A DNA stretch of 64,000 bases from Aquimarina spinulae. GTDB taxonomy: Bacteria > Bacteroidota > Bacteroidia > Flavobacteriales > Flavobacteriaceae. The notes below the pieces were generated by a model. That model had not been told where the DNA came from. It ran no database searches and saw nothing but the letters and a program-made list of their open reading frames with translations. The stretch spans positions 3,771,501 to 3,835,500 of the forward strand of contig NZ_CALSBP010000002.1 of assembly GCF_943373825.1 (NCBI RefSeq), read 5' to 3'. Position numbers and translations under genes: made by a program. Below are positions 49,019-56,480 of this stretch, piece after piece. Positions within the stretch are counted from its first letter, which is position 1, and each line of letters opens with the position of its first letter.

Positions 49019-51490
49019 ATGTTAAACTTTATTGATTATAAGAGGATTATGGGAAGGGGTAAGTCGAAATTGGTTTTGTATAATTTTAGTCATAGAAAGC
49101 GTTCATGGAGGGTGTTGGCTTTTTTAATGTTTCCTATATGGTGTTATAGCCAAACATTAGACTACGAAACAATTACCCAAAGTAAGCCATTAAAAGTAAG
49201 TGGCCAGATTTCTGCCAGTGGAGTGTATTATAGCTCTAACCAAAATAATAGCAGAGAACCCTTTACTTATTTTTTGCAAGGAGCGCTTAATATTAATATT
49301 TATAGTTTTTCTATTCCGATCTCGTATAGTTTTTCGAATCAGGGAGAGAATCTGGGGTATCAATTACCCTTTGATTTTAATCGTATTAGTTTACATCCCA
49401 AATACAAATGGGTTACCGGTCATATTGGTAATATAAGTATGACCTTTTCTCCCTATACTTTAAGTGGTCATCAGTTTACAGGTGGTGGTATAGATCTTAC
49501 TCCCCCAGGAGCCTTTAAAATCAGTGCTATGAGTGGTCGTTTGCTAAAAGCAGTAGAGGATAATGCAGATGCAAGAACGGTTCCTTCCTATAACCGTATG
49601 GGGTATGGATTAAAAACAAGTTTAGAAAAGGAACGATATAAAATAGGTGTTATAGGTTTTTATGCCAAAGATGATCAAAATTCTATTGATTCTATCCCCG
49701 AAGCCAAAGGCGTATTACCGCAGGAGAACCTGGTGGTAAGTATAGAAGGAGAAGTTAAATTAGGTAGAAGTTTTAGTCTTCAGGCCGAATATGCTGCTAC
49801 AGCGATTACCAAAGATACCCGAGCCGAGGAGGTTGATAATTCGGAAATATCTCCGATTGCTACTATTTTTAATAACCGTGCATCTACAGAATATTATACG
49901 GCTATAAAAACCCGTTTGGGGTATGGTGTAGGGCGAGTAAATCTTGGTTTGGGCTACGAACGTATTGATCCGGGATATGAAACTCTGGGTGCCTATTATT
50001 TTAATAATGATTTTGAAAACATCACCTTAGATGCCTCTAATACGTTTTTTAAGGACAGATTAAGCTTAGCTCTTAATATTGGGTATCAAAGAGATGACCT
50101 GGATAACCTAAAAGCCAATAACACCAATCGTACGGTGGGTTCCTTAAATGCAACCCTTTCTGTATCAGACCGGTTGAATATTTCTGGTATGTACTCTAAC
50201 TTTAGTACGTTTACCAATATCAAACCTAATCAGTTTGATGAGATTAATGATGCCGATCTTTTGGATGAACAGATAGAAGAGTTAGATTACAAGCAATTAT
50301 CACAAACGGCTACTTTAACGATCAACTATGTGCTTTCAGGAAAAAAGACCTCTCGCCAGAATCTCACAATGAATTATGCACTTAATGATGTTTCAAATGA
50401 ACAAGGAGGAGTAGTAAGACTTGGAGATGCTTCTACATTTCATAATATGAATTTGGGTCATACGATAGATTTTTCAGAAAGGAACCTAAATATAAGTACA
50501 TCGGTTAATGGGACTTATAACACCATTGGCAGAGAAGAAGCAACGACTTGGGGTCCTACGGTAAGTGTTGGTAAGCGATATTTTAAAAAAACATTGAACA
50601 CCCGACTTTCTGCAGGATATAATAGTTCTAGTAGTCTTACATCTAAAACAAATGTTACGAATCTACGAGGAGCAGTGACGTATACTTTAAAAGAGAGACA
50701 TAATTTTAATCTTAATGCCGTACAGTTATTTAGAAGTGGCGGTAATAATGGACAATTAAGTGAATTTACGGCTACCTTTAGTTATAATTATGCATTTGGA
50801 CTAAAGAAGCCTAAAATTAATTTCAATAAGAAACCCAAGAAAGCTAAAAAGCCAAGAGAAACGAATGATTCTATCAAGATTCATTATAGGAAGTATCGTT
50901 ATGAAGGACTCCCTATAGATATCACTCCAGAGCTATTAGCACTACCAGAGAAAGAAGGCTTTGCTCATCTTATCAAAGACAAAAGAGGTAAGTTAAGTGA
51001 TCTTGGAAAGCAACTTGTAGAAACCGAGGATAAGGATAAAAGAGTATACAAGGAGGTGGCTATCAGTTACCTTAAGGCGATGAATCTTTATTTTGATTTT
51101 GCAGCGTTTTACAATGAGAAAATATATGAATCCTATTTAAAACTGGTTGATGAAGCACAGGATATTGATCGCCAGATCCGAGATGAGTTTACGTTGCTAA
51201 GTGCAAGAATCAATAGTGCCGAAGAAAAAAACCAGGAAGACCTGGATAGACAGAAAGTATTAGAGAAGCGATATGAATCACATACCGAACTTTTACAATC
51301 TTTATTAAAATGGGATTTAAAACCAGAAGATATCGAATATCCAGAAGGAGATATTAAAGCACTAAAAAGACGCAATGCCTCAAAAGTGTTCTCTATGTAT
51401 CAGAATGAGAAACCAGAAAGAGATATTGTAAAGTTTATCGAAATACGATTGGCAGATGTATTTCATAAACTATTAAAAGAAGGAAATTAA
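49019..51490 (+). CDS. Outer-membrane beta-barrel protein with helical tail, copy 2
   Basis: 823 residues from the ATG at 49019; another in-frame ATG lies ten codons on, before the hydrophobic signal (AFLMFPIWCYSQ). From TLDYETITQ onward it matches the protein at 10505 with only about a dozen substitutions. These cluster in the first 320 residues and near residue 675. The stretch between appears identical in protein and nearly so in DNA. The signal peptide and upstream DNA are unrelated, so the similarity begins at the mature protein. The C-terminus differs by the last residues only. The barrel (about 50-600), KKPKKAKKPRE linker and helical tail are as in copy 1. It closes unit 2 and is followed by a non-coding break and unrelated genes. 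Near identity points to recent duplication or gene conversion. Confidence 0.82.
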   Translation: MLNFIDYKRIMGRGKSKLVLYNFSHRKRSWRVLAFLMFPIWCYSQTLDYETITQSKPLKVSGQISASGVYYSSNQNNSREPFTYFLQGALNINIYSFSIPISYSFSNQGENLGYQLPFDFNRISLHPKYKWVTGHIGNISMTFSPYTLSGHQFTGGGIDLTPPGAFKISAMSGRLLKAVEDNADARTVPSYNRMGYGLKTSLEKERYKIGVIGFYAKDDQNSIDSIPEAKGVLPQENLVVSIEGEVKLGRSFSLQAEYAATAITKDTRAEEVDNSEISPIATIFNNRASTEYYTAIKTRLGYGVGRVNLGLGYERIDPGYETLGAYYFNNDFENITLDASNTFFKDRLSLALNIGYQRDDLDNLKANNTNRTVGSLNATLSVSDRLNISGMYSNFSTFTNIKPNQFDEINDADLLDEQIEELDYKQLSQTATLTINYVLSGKKTSRQNLTMNYALNDVSNEQGGVVRLGDASTFHNMNLGHTIDFSERNLNISTSVNGTYNTIGREEATTWGPTVSVGKRYFKKTLNTRLSAGYNSSSSLTSKTNVTNLRGAVTYTLKERHNFNLNAVQLFRSGGNNGQLSEFTATFSYNYAFGLKKPKINFNKKPKKAKKPRETNDSIKIHYRKYRYEGLPIDITPELLALPEKEGFAHLIKDKRGKLSDLGKQLVETEDKDKRVYKEVAISYLKAMNLYFDFAAFYNEKIYESYLKLVDEAQDIDRQIRDEFTLLSARINSAEEKNQEDLDRQKVLEKRYESHTELLQSLLKWDLKPEDIEYPEGDIKALKRRNASKVFSMYQNEKPERDIVKFIEIRLADVFHKLLKEGN
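49155..51483 (+). repeat. Long direct repeat, copy 2 (barrel gene)
   Basis: Partner of the repeat at 10620-12940. Differences are mostly synonymous and concentrate in the first kilobase; from about 50035 to 50980 only a handful of base changes are visible by eye. Confidence 0.85.
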
Positions 51491-51594
51491 TGTATACCAC
51501 TATTTAAGTTTCATTTTATAGTATAAAGAAAGAATTCTGGGAAAAGTACAGAAATAACCGTGATCTCTATATAAATACATAAACTACCTATCTC

Positions 51595-51602
51595 TAATTT
51601 TG
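51595..51602 (+). promoter_or_regulatory. Possible -7 promoter element for the DUF3291 gene
   Basis: TAATTTTG matches the Bacteroidota -7 consensus TAnnTTTG and lies 37 bases before the ATG at 51640, a usual leader length. A TTG at the expected upstream spacing is missing, so confidence is moderate. Confidence 0.4.
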
Positions 51603-51639
51603 AATATTGATACTGATAATACAGTAAAAAAATCAAATT

Positions 51640-52104
51640 ATGAGTAAAAAGTATATTGCAGAAATTAATATTGCCAAAATGAAGGCCCCGCTGGATTCTC
51701 CTTTATTAAAAGAATTCGTAGATTTTCTAGAACCGATTAATAAACTAGCCGATGAAAGCTCAGGATTTGTGTGGAGATTAAAGGATGACGATGGTAGTTC
51801 TGCTGCAAATATAGAATCTCCTTTAGAAGATGATATGATGCTTATTAATATGTCTGTTTGGGAAAATCTTACATCTCTTAAAGATTTTGCCTATGGTACT
51901 GTACATAGCTATTTTGTGAGGGATGGTAGAAAATGGTTTGAAAGAATGAAGAGTCCACATATGGTACTATGGTGGGTAGATAGTGATCATATACCAACAA
52001 CAGAAGAAGCTTTATCTAAATTGAAACATCTAGAAGAATATGGACCGACTCCTGACGCTTTTAATTTTAAAAAGATTTTTAATAGTTTAGGTGAAGAAAT
52101 TTAA
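51640..52104 (+). CDS. DUF3291 domain protein
   Basis: 154 residues covering a whole DUF3291 domain, a small dimeric alpha/beta-barrel fold related to monooxygenase-like proteins. Family signatures visible are the N-terminal EINIAKMKAPLDSPLL, then GFVWRL, the INMSVWE strand, the RKWFERM helix, LWWV and the closing YGPTPDAF. No signal peptide is present, so it is cytoplasmic. The family has no firm reaction; it is probably a small-molecule binding or stress-related protein. The AraC-type regulator follows after 54 bases on the same strand, and the two may form a regulator-target pair. Its gene is unrelated to the giant locus upstream. Confidence 0.88.
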   Translation: MSKKYIAEINIAKMKAPLDSPLLKEFVDFLEPINKLADESSGFVWRLKDDDGSSAANIESPLEDDMMLINMSVWENLTSLKDFAYGTVHSYFVRDGRKWFERMKSPHMVLWWVDSDHIPTTEEALSKLKHLEEYGPTPDAFNFKKIFNSLGEEI

Positions 52105-52158
52105 ATTTATGATTTTATGTTTATATTGATGAGAGAATAAAGCAATGAATCAGAATAT

Positions 52159-53049
52159 ATGAGGCCTGTAAAATCAGTAGAAAAGATACCAAATTACCAT
52201 TTGTATGGTAATACGATAGAAGGAGAAGTCGCCTCTTTTTTCAATATGAGACGCTTAGAAGAATTATCTGATGGCCTTAATAATGTAGTGCATCATCCTC
52301 ATCGACATTTTAATCTCTTTCAAATCATATGGGTAACCCATGGCCGTGGAAACATTATGATAGACGAAAAAATGTATGAAATGGAGAAGGGAACACTATT
52401 TTATATTCACCCAGGGGTAGTTCATGCCTGTGAAAATTCTAACGACTTTAAAGGATTTGTACTACATTTCTCCCCAGATGTTTTGCTATCACAAATAGGA
52501 GCCAACACCAGTTTTGAAATTATAAATACAGCCATACATAATACATTTTTAGCAGTACGAATTAATGAAGAAGAAAAAGCAATTAGCAATAGTATTACAG
52601 AGCTATGGAAAGAATTTACTAATGACTATGTAGAGAAAGATCAAATTATTAAAAATCATCTTAATGTTTTGATGATCTATATCCAACGACAAATGCATAA
52701 CGATCAGGGGTTTGGAGATGGGACATCTGGCAATATGATTGTGAAATCTTTTAGAACGTTAATCGAACAAGAGTATAAAAAAGAAAGAAGCGTTAGTTAT
52801 TATGCTTCGTTACTACATATTACACCAACTTATCTAAACGATACAGTAAAAAAATCAACAGGAAAAACAGCAGGAACACTAATTAGAGAACGTGTCATTT
52901 TAGAGGCCAAACGACTTTTGATTTTTAGTAGACTAAGTATATCTGAGATTGCTTTTAAGTTACACTTTGAAGATTCGGCTTATTTCTGGAAGTTTTTCAA
53001 GAAATACGTGTCAATTTCTCCAAAATCATTTAGAGAACAACATAAATGA
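52159..53049 (+). CDS. AraC-family transcriptional regulator
   Basis: 296 residues. The N-terminal half is a cupin-type sensor domain, with HPHRHFNLFQIIWVTHGRG, a GTLFYIHPGVVHA turn and LHFSP. It should bind a small ligand that I cannot identify. The C-terminal 100 residues contain the two helix-turn-helix units of the AraC type: YASLLHITPTYLNDTVKKSTG for the first, then SISEIAFKLHFEDSAYFWKF with the closing KYVSISPKSFREQ for the second. Length and domain order are normal for the family. It is likely to control the DUF3291 gene just upstream or itself. No operator can be assigned from sequence alone. Confidence 0.92.
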   Translation: MRPVKSVEKIPNYHLYGNTIEGEVASFFNMRRLEELSDGLNNVVHHPHRHFNLFQIIWVTHGRGNIMIDEKMYEMEKGTLFYIHPGVVHACENSNDFKGFVLHFSPDVLLSQIGANTSFEIINTAIHNTFLAVRINEEEKAISNSITELWKEFTNDYVEKDQIIKNHLNVLMIYIQRQMHNDQGFGDGTSGNMIVKSFRTLIEQEYKKERSVSYYASLLHITPTYLNDTVKKSTGKTAGTLIRERVILEAKRLLIFSRLSISEIAFKLHFEDSAYFWKFFKKYVSISPKSFREQHK

Positions 53050-53126
53050 CTAATAGTATGTGTTTTCTGAAATAAACAAAAAGGAATTAATTGGCAAGAA
53101 GAAGAAATTAGCTACTGTATATGCCA

Positions 53127-53699
53127 TCAACTAACCATCATTACTGTAACCTGGAAGATTTCACCGATAACCCCGAACAAGGCTAGTATTAAACCGAATG
53201 CACCTAAAGCTCTGCCATGAGCATATCGATCTAAGTAATTTAAAATACGGGCAATAGCTTTTAAAATAATCAATAGAATTGTTATCACTATAAAAGAGCC
53301 AAACATTAAAACACCAATACTCGAAAATATGATACCGAGCCACCCAACAAACCAAGCGAAATAGTCAAAGTAATTAAAAAAATGATCTTTAGGACGTTCA
53401 TATAGGATAGGGACATATTTCCAGCAAACCCAAAAACAGCCTAATAATGCTACTGCGATAGAAAGATGCATCAAAACAGCAAGAGGTAACGATGTGCCAT
53501 CTTTGGGGCTACGTTTTTTAATGATATTGAATAACCAATCAATTAAAATATCGATCCCTTTCTCAATACGATCTGCTAGAGATGGCTTACGCACTTCAAT
53601 AAATGCCAGAGCAAACCCGATTAACTCTAATGGAAGGCTTATGATCTGAACAAGATCTGCATTATGATCGGTAAATATCCCCACAATATAAAAATACAT
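53127..53699 (-). CDS. Small integral membrane protein, unknown function
   Basis: 190 residues with about four hydrophobic segments: LPLELIGFALAFI near the start, LAVLMHLSIAVALLGCFWVC, FAWFVGWLGIIFSSIGVLMF running into the following hydrophobic stretch, and GAFGLILALFGVIGEIFQV at the end. Charged loops lie between them (RKPSLADRIEKGIDIL). I do not recognise a family. It is convergent with the AraC-type regulator (77 bases between ends), and its start lies just downstream of the tRNA-Met terminator, so it may need its own promoter. Open reading frame quality, length and hydrophobic pattern make it a real gene. Confidence 0.75.
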   Translation of the reverse strand: MYFYIVGIFTDHNADLVQIISLPLELIGFALAFIEVRKPSLADRIEKGIDILIDWLFNIIKKRSPKDGTSLPLAVLMHLSIAVALLGCFWVCWKYVPILYERPKDHFFNYFDYFAWFVGWLGIIFSSIGVLMFGSFIVITILLIILKAIARILNYLDRYAHGRALGAFGLILALFGVIGEIFQVTVMMVS

Positions 53700-53713
53700 T
53701 TTCTGAATTAAAT

Positions 53714-53749
53714 AAAAAAAGGTTGTCTTATATAAGACAACCTTTTTTT
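53714..53749. terminator. Bidirectional intrinsic terminator
   Basis: A perfect 22-base palindrome (GGTTGTCTTAT and ATAAGACAACC, 53721-53742) is flanked by seven A on the left and seven T on the right, so it can end transcripts in either direction. On the minus strand it lies 5 bases after the 3' end of the tRNA and is its likely terminator. Confidence 0.9.
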
Positions 53750-53753
53750 ATTG

Positions 53754-53827
53754 TAGCGAGAGGGGGGCACGATCCCCCGACCTCCGGGTTATGAATCCGA
53801 CGCTCTAACCAACTGAGCTACCTCGCC
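53754..53827 (-). tRNA. tRNA-Met (anticodon CAT)
   Basis: A 74-base cloverleaf read on the minus strand. It has acceptor GGCGAGG/TCTCGCT with G-U pairs at both ends, D-arm GCTC...GAGC, anticodon loop TTCATAA, and T-stem GGGGG/CCCCC. The discriminator is A and no CCA is encoded. The anticodon stem lacks the three G-C pairs of initiator tRNA, so this is elongator Met. A CAT-anticodon tRNA-Ile cannot be fully excluded. Two odd points: the T-loop reads ATCGTGC instead of the usual TTCRANY, and the anticodon stem closes with an A-C mismatch. Confidence 0.93.
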
Positions 53828-53911
53828 ATTTTCCTTTATTTCTATACAATCAAACCATTAAAAAAGGTCTGATATATTAGAATACTTTTTACAGTACTGC
53901 TAAGGAGGGTG

Positions 53912-53941
53912 CAAATATAAAAACAAAATAGAATGACACAA
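53912..53941 (-). promoter_or_regulatory. Promoter of tRNA-Met
   Basis: On the minus strand a TTG (53941-53939) is followed by 19 bases and then TATATTTG (53919-53912), an exact match to the Bacteroidota TTG-N19-TAnnTTTG promoter. It lies about 85 bases upstream of the tRNA 5' end. Confidence 0.75.
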
Positions 53942-54026
53942 ACAATAATGCATAATTAATTTTTTTTTCAATGTACTTTTAAAGTCGATAATTAATCTAT
54001 ATATTGGCTTACCAACAATTAATGAT

Positions 54027-54419
54027 ATGTCTGAAAAAACTAAATATGAACTTGAATTTGTGGTACAGTCATCACCGCAACTATTATATCAATATATATC
54101 TACACCTTCGGGACTCTCAGAGTGGTTTGCAGATAATGTAAACTCAAGAGGAGAGTTGTTTACATTTATCTGGGATGATTCTGAAGAAGATGCAAAACTT
54201 TTAAGTAAAAAAAGTGGTGAACGGGTAAAGTTTAGATGGGTAGAAGATGAAGATGATGGAAAAGATTACTTCTTTGAAATGCGTATTCAGGTTGATGAAA
54301 TAACCAAGGATGTTTCTCTTATGGTTACCGATTATTCTGAAGATGATGAAATGGATGAAAATAAAATGCTATGGGATAATATGATTGGAAATCTAAAACA
54401 TGTATTAGGTTCGGCATAA
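54027..54419 (+). CDS. START-like (SRPBCC) domain protein
   Basis: 130 residues covering one START/AHSA1-like fold. The N-terminal strand and helix KYELEFVVQSSPQLLYQYIS leads to the SGLSEWFADNV turn typical of these proteins. Strands rich in acidic residues follow, then a C-terminal amphipathic helix (MLWDNMIGNLKHVLG) that covers the cavity. No signal peptide is present, so it is cytoplasmic. The protein is strongly acidic. Members of the superfamily bind hydrophobic ligands; the ligand and role of this conserved flavobacterial member are not known. A terminator follows at 54450, so it is probably transcribed alone. Confidence 0.88.
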   Translation: MSEKTKYELEFVVQSSPQLLYQYISTPSGLSEWFADNVNSRGELFTFIWDDSEEDAKLLSKKSGERVKFRWVEDEDDGKDYFFEMRIQVDEITKDVSLMVTDYSEDDEMDENKMLWDNMIGNLKHVLGSA

Positions 54420-54449
54420 TTCTTCTTTTTATAATACAAATCTTTATAC

Positions 54450-54481
54450 CCCATAAATATTAAAATTTATGGGAATTTTTT
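54450..54481 (+). terminator. Intrinsic terminator after the START-like gene
   Basis: Nine-base arms CCCATAAAT (54450-54458) and ATTTATGGG (54465-54473) with a six-base loop, followed by AATTTTTT. The T-run ends right at the start codon of the next gene at 54482, so the hairpin also occupies that gene's ribosome-binding region. Confidence 0.75.
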
Positions 54482-55330
54482 ATGATTAATATCAACGGAA
54501 ATTTACTAGAAGATCATAAAGCAGTATTGGCTATTGATAATAGAGGATATACATACGGAGATGCTTTATTTGAAACTATCAGAGTTAATTCTGGAACTAT
54601 TTTATTTTGGGAAGATCATTATTTTCGGTTAATGGCCTCGATGCGTATTCTTAGAATGCAAATCCCTATGTCGTTTACCCCAGAATTTTTGGAAAAGGAA
54701 ATCATAGATCTTATCACTGCAAATGAGTTAATGAATGCTTCGGTAAGGATAAAATTAATGGTACATAGGGTAGCGGGCGGGCTATATACGCCCGCTTCTA
54801 GTGATATAGAATATAATATATTGGTTTCTCAATTACAATCTAGCTTTTATACGATTTCTGATCAGAAGTATGAAGTTACTCTTTTTAAAGATCATTATGT
54901 AAGTACAGATATGCTGTCTACTCTAAAATCAACAAATAAACTAGTCAATGTTCTTGGTGGGATTTTTGCCAGAGAAAATGGTTTTGATAATTGTTTACTG
55001 ATCAATTCTGACAAAATGATTATTGAAGCTTTAAATGGCAACTTATTTCTTGTAAAGGGCAATACGATAAAAACGCCTCCAATAACAGATGGGTGTCTAA
55101 AAGGTATATTAAGAACTCAATTGTTAAGAATTCTTGAAAAATTACCAGAATATCAATTAGAGGAAGCTTCTATTTCTCCTTTTGAGTTACAAAAAGCAGA
55201 TGAATTATTTGTTACCAATGTAATTACAGGAATTTTACCAATTACCAAGTTTAGAAAAAAGGAGTATACTTCTAAGACAAGTAAGAGATTATTAGGAATA
55301 TTAAATACCAGGATAAGGTTAGGAAATTAA
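54482..55330 (+). CDS. Class IV aminotransferase (PabC/IlvE-like)
   Basis: 282 residues, the normal length for PLP-dependent fold type IV enzymes such as 4-amino-4-deoxychorismate lyase and branched-chain or D-amino acid aminotransferases. Visible family features are RGYTYGDALFETIRV near the N-terminus, the VRIKLMVHR strand, the LKSTNKLVNVLGGIFAREN segment, which carries a likely PLP-binding lysine, then NCLLIN, the IIEALNGNLF motif, and TPPITDGCLKGILR near the end. The substrate cannot be decided from sequence; a folate (PabC) role is the usual annotation in this group. It ends convergently with the YqgE gene, overlapping it by four bases. Confidence 0.88.
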   Translation: MININGNLLEDHKAVLAIDNRGYTYGDALFETIRVNSGTILFWEDHYFRLMASMRILRMQIPMSFTPEFLEKEIIDLITANELMNASVRIKLMVHRVAGGLYTPASSDIEYNILVSQLQSSFYTISDQKYEVTLFKDHYVSTDMLSTLKSTNKLVNVLGGIFARENGFDNCLLINSDKMIIEALNGNLFLVKGNTIKTPPITDGCLKGILRTQLLRILEKLPEYQLEEASISPFELQKADELFVTNVITGILPITKFRKKEYTSKTSKRLLGILNTRIRLGN

Positions 55331-55887
55331 TTGTAAGTTGGATTCTCTGGAGCGTTAGACCAAAGGACGTATTCTCCTCCTAGTTCTATCATTTTTTCTT
55401 TCCAGAAAGTATCACAGGATTTTCCGAAAATATTCTTTTTGTAATTGTTTTCGACAATTACCCATGAGTTGGCTTCAAGTTCCTGGTTAAGTTGCTTAGA
55501 ATCCCACCCAGAATATCCTAGGAAAAATCTAATTTCATTTGGAGTGATTTTATCTTCAACGATAAGTCTGGAGACAATAGAAAAATCTCCTCCCCAATAA
55601 ATGCCACCAGATATTTCTACACTGTTAGGAATTAGATCAGGAATTTTATGTATAAAATACAGGTTATCTTGTTCAACTGGACCACCATTATAAATCTTAA
55701 ATTCCATTTCAATTTCAGGAACCAGATCAGCGAGAAAATACTCAAGAGGTTTGTTCATTATAAAACCAATAGACCCTTGCTCACTATGATCCGCCAAAAG
55801 AACAACCGAACGATTAAAAGACACATCTCCTATAATAGATGGCTCAGCGATTAATAAATGTCCTTTTGATGGTTGTAGTGATATCAT
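55327..55887 (-). CDS. YqgE/AlgH family protein
   Basis: 186 residues, full length for the UPF0301 (YqgE/AlgH) family. It begins with the family pattern KGHLLIAEPSIIGDVSFNRS, then VVLLADHSEQGSIGFIMNKP, the YNGGPVEQDNLYFIHK motif, GIYWGGDF, and the FFLGYSGWDSKQLNQEL signature. The protein is cytoplasmic. AlgH influences alginate regulation in Pseudomonas, but the molecular role of the family is unsettled. The 3' end overlaps the convergent aminotransferase gene by four bases. It is followed upstream on the same strand by HU with its own terminator, so it is likely transcribed separately. Confidence 0.93.
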   Translation of the reverse strand: MISLQPSKGHLLIAEPSIIGDVSFNRSVVLLADHSEQGSIGFIMNKPLEYFLADLVPEIEMEFKIYNGGPVEQDNLYFIHKIPDLIPNSVEISGGIYWGGDFSIVSRLIVEDKITPNEIRFFLGYSGWDSKQLNQELEANSWVIVENNYKKNIFGKSCDTFWKEKMIELGGEYVLWSNAPENPTYN

Positions 55888-55968
55888 ACTAACAATTTTA
55901 CTTATCTTAAATCTAAATAATTATTTCTAATAATCAAAGTAGTTAGGTGTTTTTTGCCAAAAAATCAT

Positions 55969-55992
55969 AAAAAAAACTCCCAATTTTGGGAG
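55969..55992 (-). terminator. Intrinsic terminator after HU
   Basis: Read on the minus strand, CTCCCAAAATTGGGAG forms a short stem followed by eight T. It lies about 30 bases after the HU stop codon at 56021. Confidence 0.8.
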
Positions 55993-56020
55993 CTTTTAGA
56001 TAATATCGAAAACGAACTGA

Positions 56021-56293
56021 TTAGTTTACCGAACTTGATAAATCAGCACCAGCCTTAAACTTAACAACGTTTTTAGCAGCGATTTTAATAGTCTTACCAG
56101 TTTGTGGATTTCTACCTTCTCTTGCAGCTCTTCTAGAAACTGACCAAGATCCAAATCCTACTAAAGAAACACGTCCTCCTTTTTTAAGAGTACCTTCAAC
56201 GTTTCCTAAGAAAGATTCTAAGGCTTTTTTAGCCGCTGCTTTAGTAATTCCAGCGTCAGCTGCCATTGCATCGATTAATTCTGTTTTGTTCAT
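56021..56293 (-). CDS. hup: HU family DNA-binding protein
   Basis: 90 residues, the standard HU length. The order is normal: MNKTELIDAMAADAGITKAA, the dimer helix KKALESFLGNVEGTLKKGG, the VSLVGFGSWSVSRR strand, the DNA-binding arm with GRNPQTGKTIKIAAKNVVKF (including the proline that intercalates in DNA), and the C-terminal KAGADL. It is a nucleoid protein that bends DNA. It has its own promoter at 56350-56379 and a terminator at 55969, so it is a single-gene unit. This looks like the housekeeping copy. Confidence 0.96.
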   Translation of the reverse strand: MNKTELIDAMAADAGITKAAAKKALESFLGNVEGTLKKGGRVSLVGFGSWSVSRRAAREGRNPQTGKTIKIAAKNVVKFKAGADLSSSVN

Positions 56294-56349
56294 AATTCTG
56301 TTTTTAAATTAATTGTTGGTTAAACCAATCTATTATGTTAAACGCTTTA

Positions 56350-56379
56350 CAAATTTATACGGATTTATGATTCATGCAA
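56350..56379 (-). promoter_or_regulatory. Promoter of the HU gene
   Basis: On the minus strand TTG (56379-56377) is followed by 19 bases and TAAATTTG (56357-56350), an exact Bacteroidota promoter. The predicted transcript start lies about 50 bases before the HU start codon. Confidence 0.8.
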
Positions 56380-56462
56380 GGATTGGCCCAGTAAATACAG
56401 GGATTTGTTGATAACTCAATGCGATTGTTAATAACCAATGTTGTTTTAGATAGATTTTTAAA

Positions 56463-56479
56463 CCCTATACTACATAGGG
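56463..56479 (-). terminator. Weak hairpin after fmt
   Basis: Arms CCCTAT and ATAGGG with a 5-base loop lie directly after the fmt stop codon. The following minus-strand bases TTTAAAAATC give only a poor T-run, so this is a weak terminator candidate. Confidence 0.35.
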
Positions 56480-56480
56480 G

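Noticed and set aside
1..51490. Insertion sequences, integrase or phage genes explaining the duplication
   Set aside because: No transposase, integrase or terminal inverted repeats flanking the units are visible; homology between units begins and ends inside genes.
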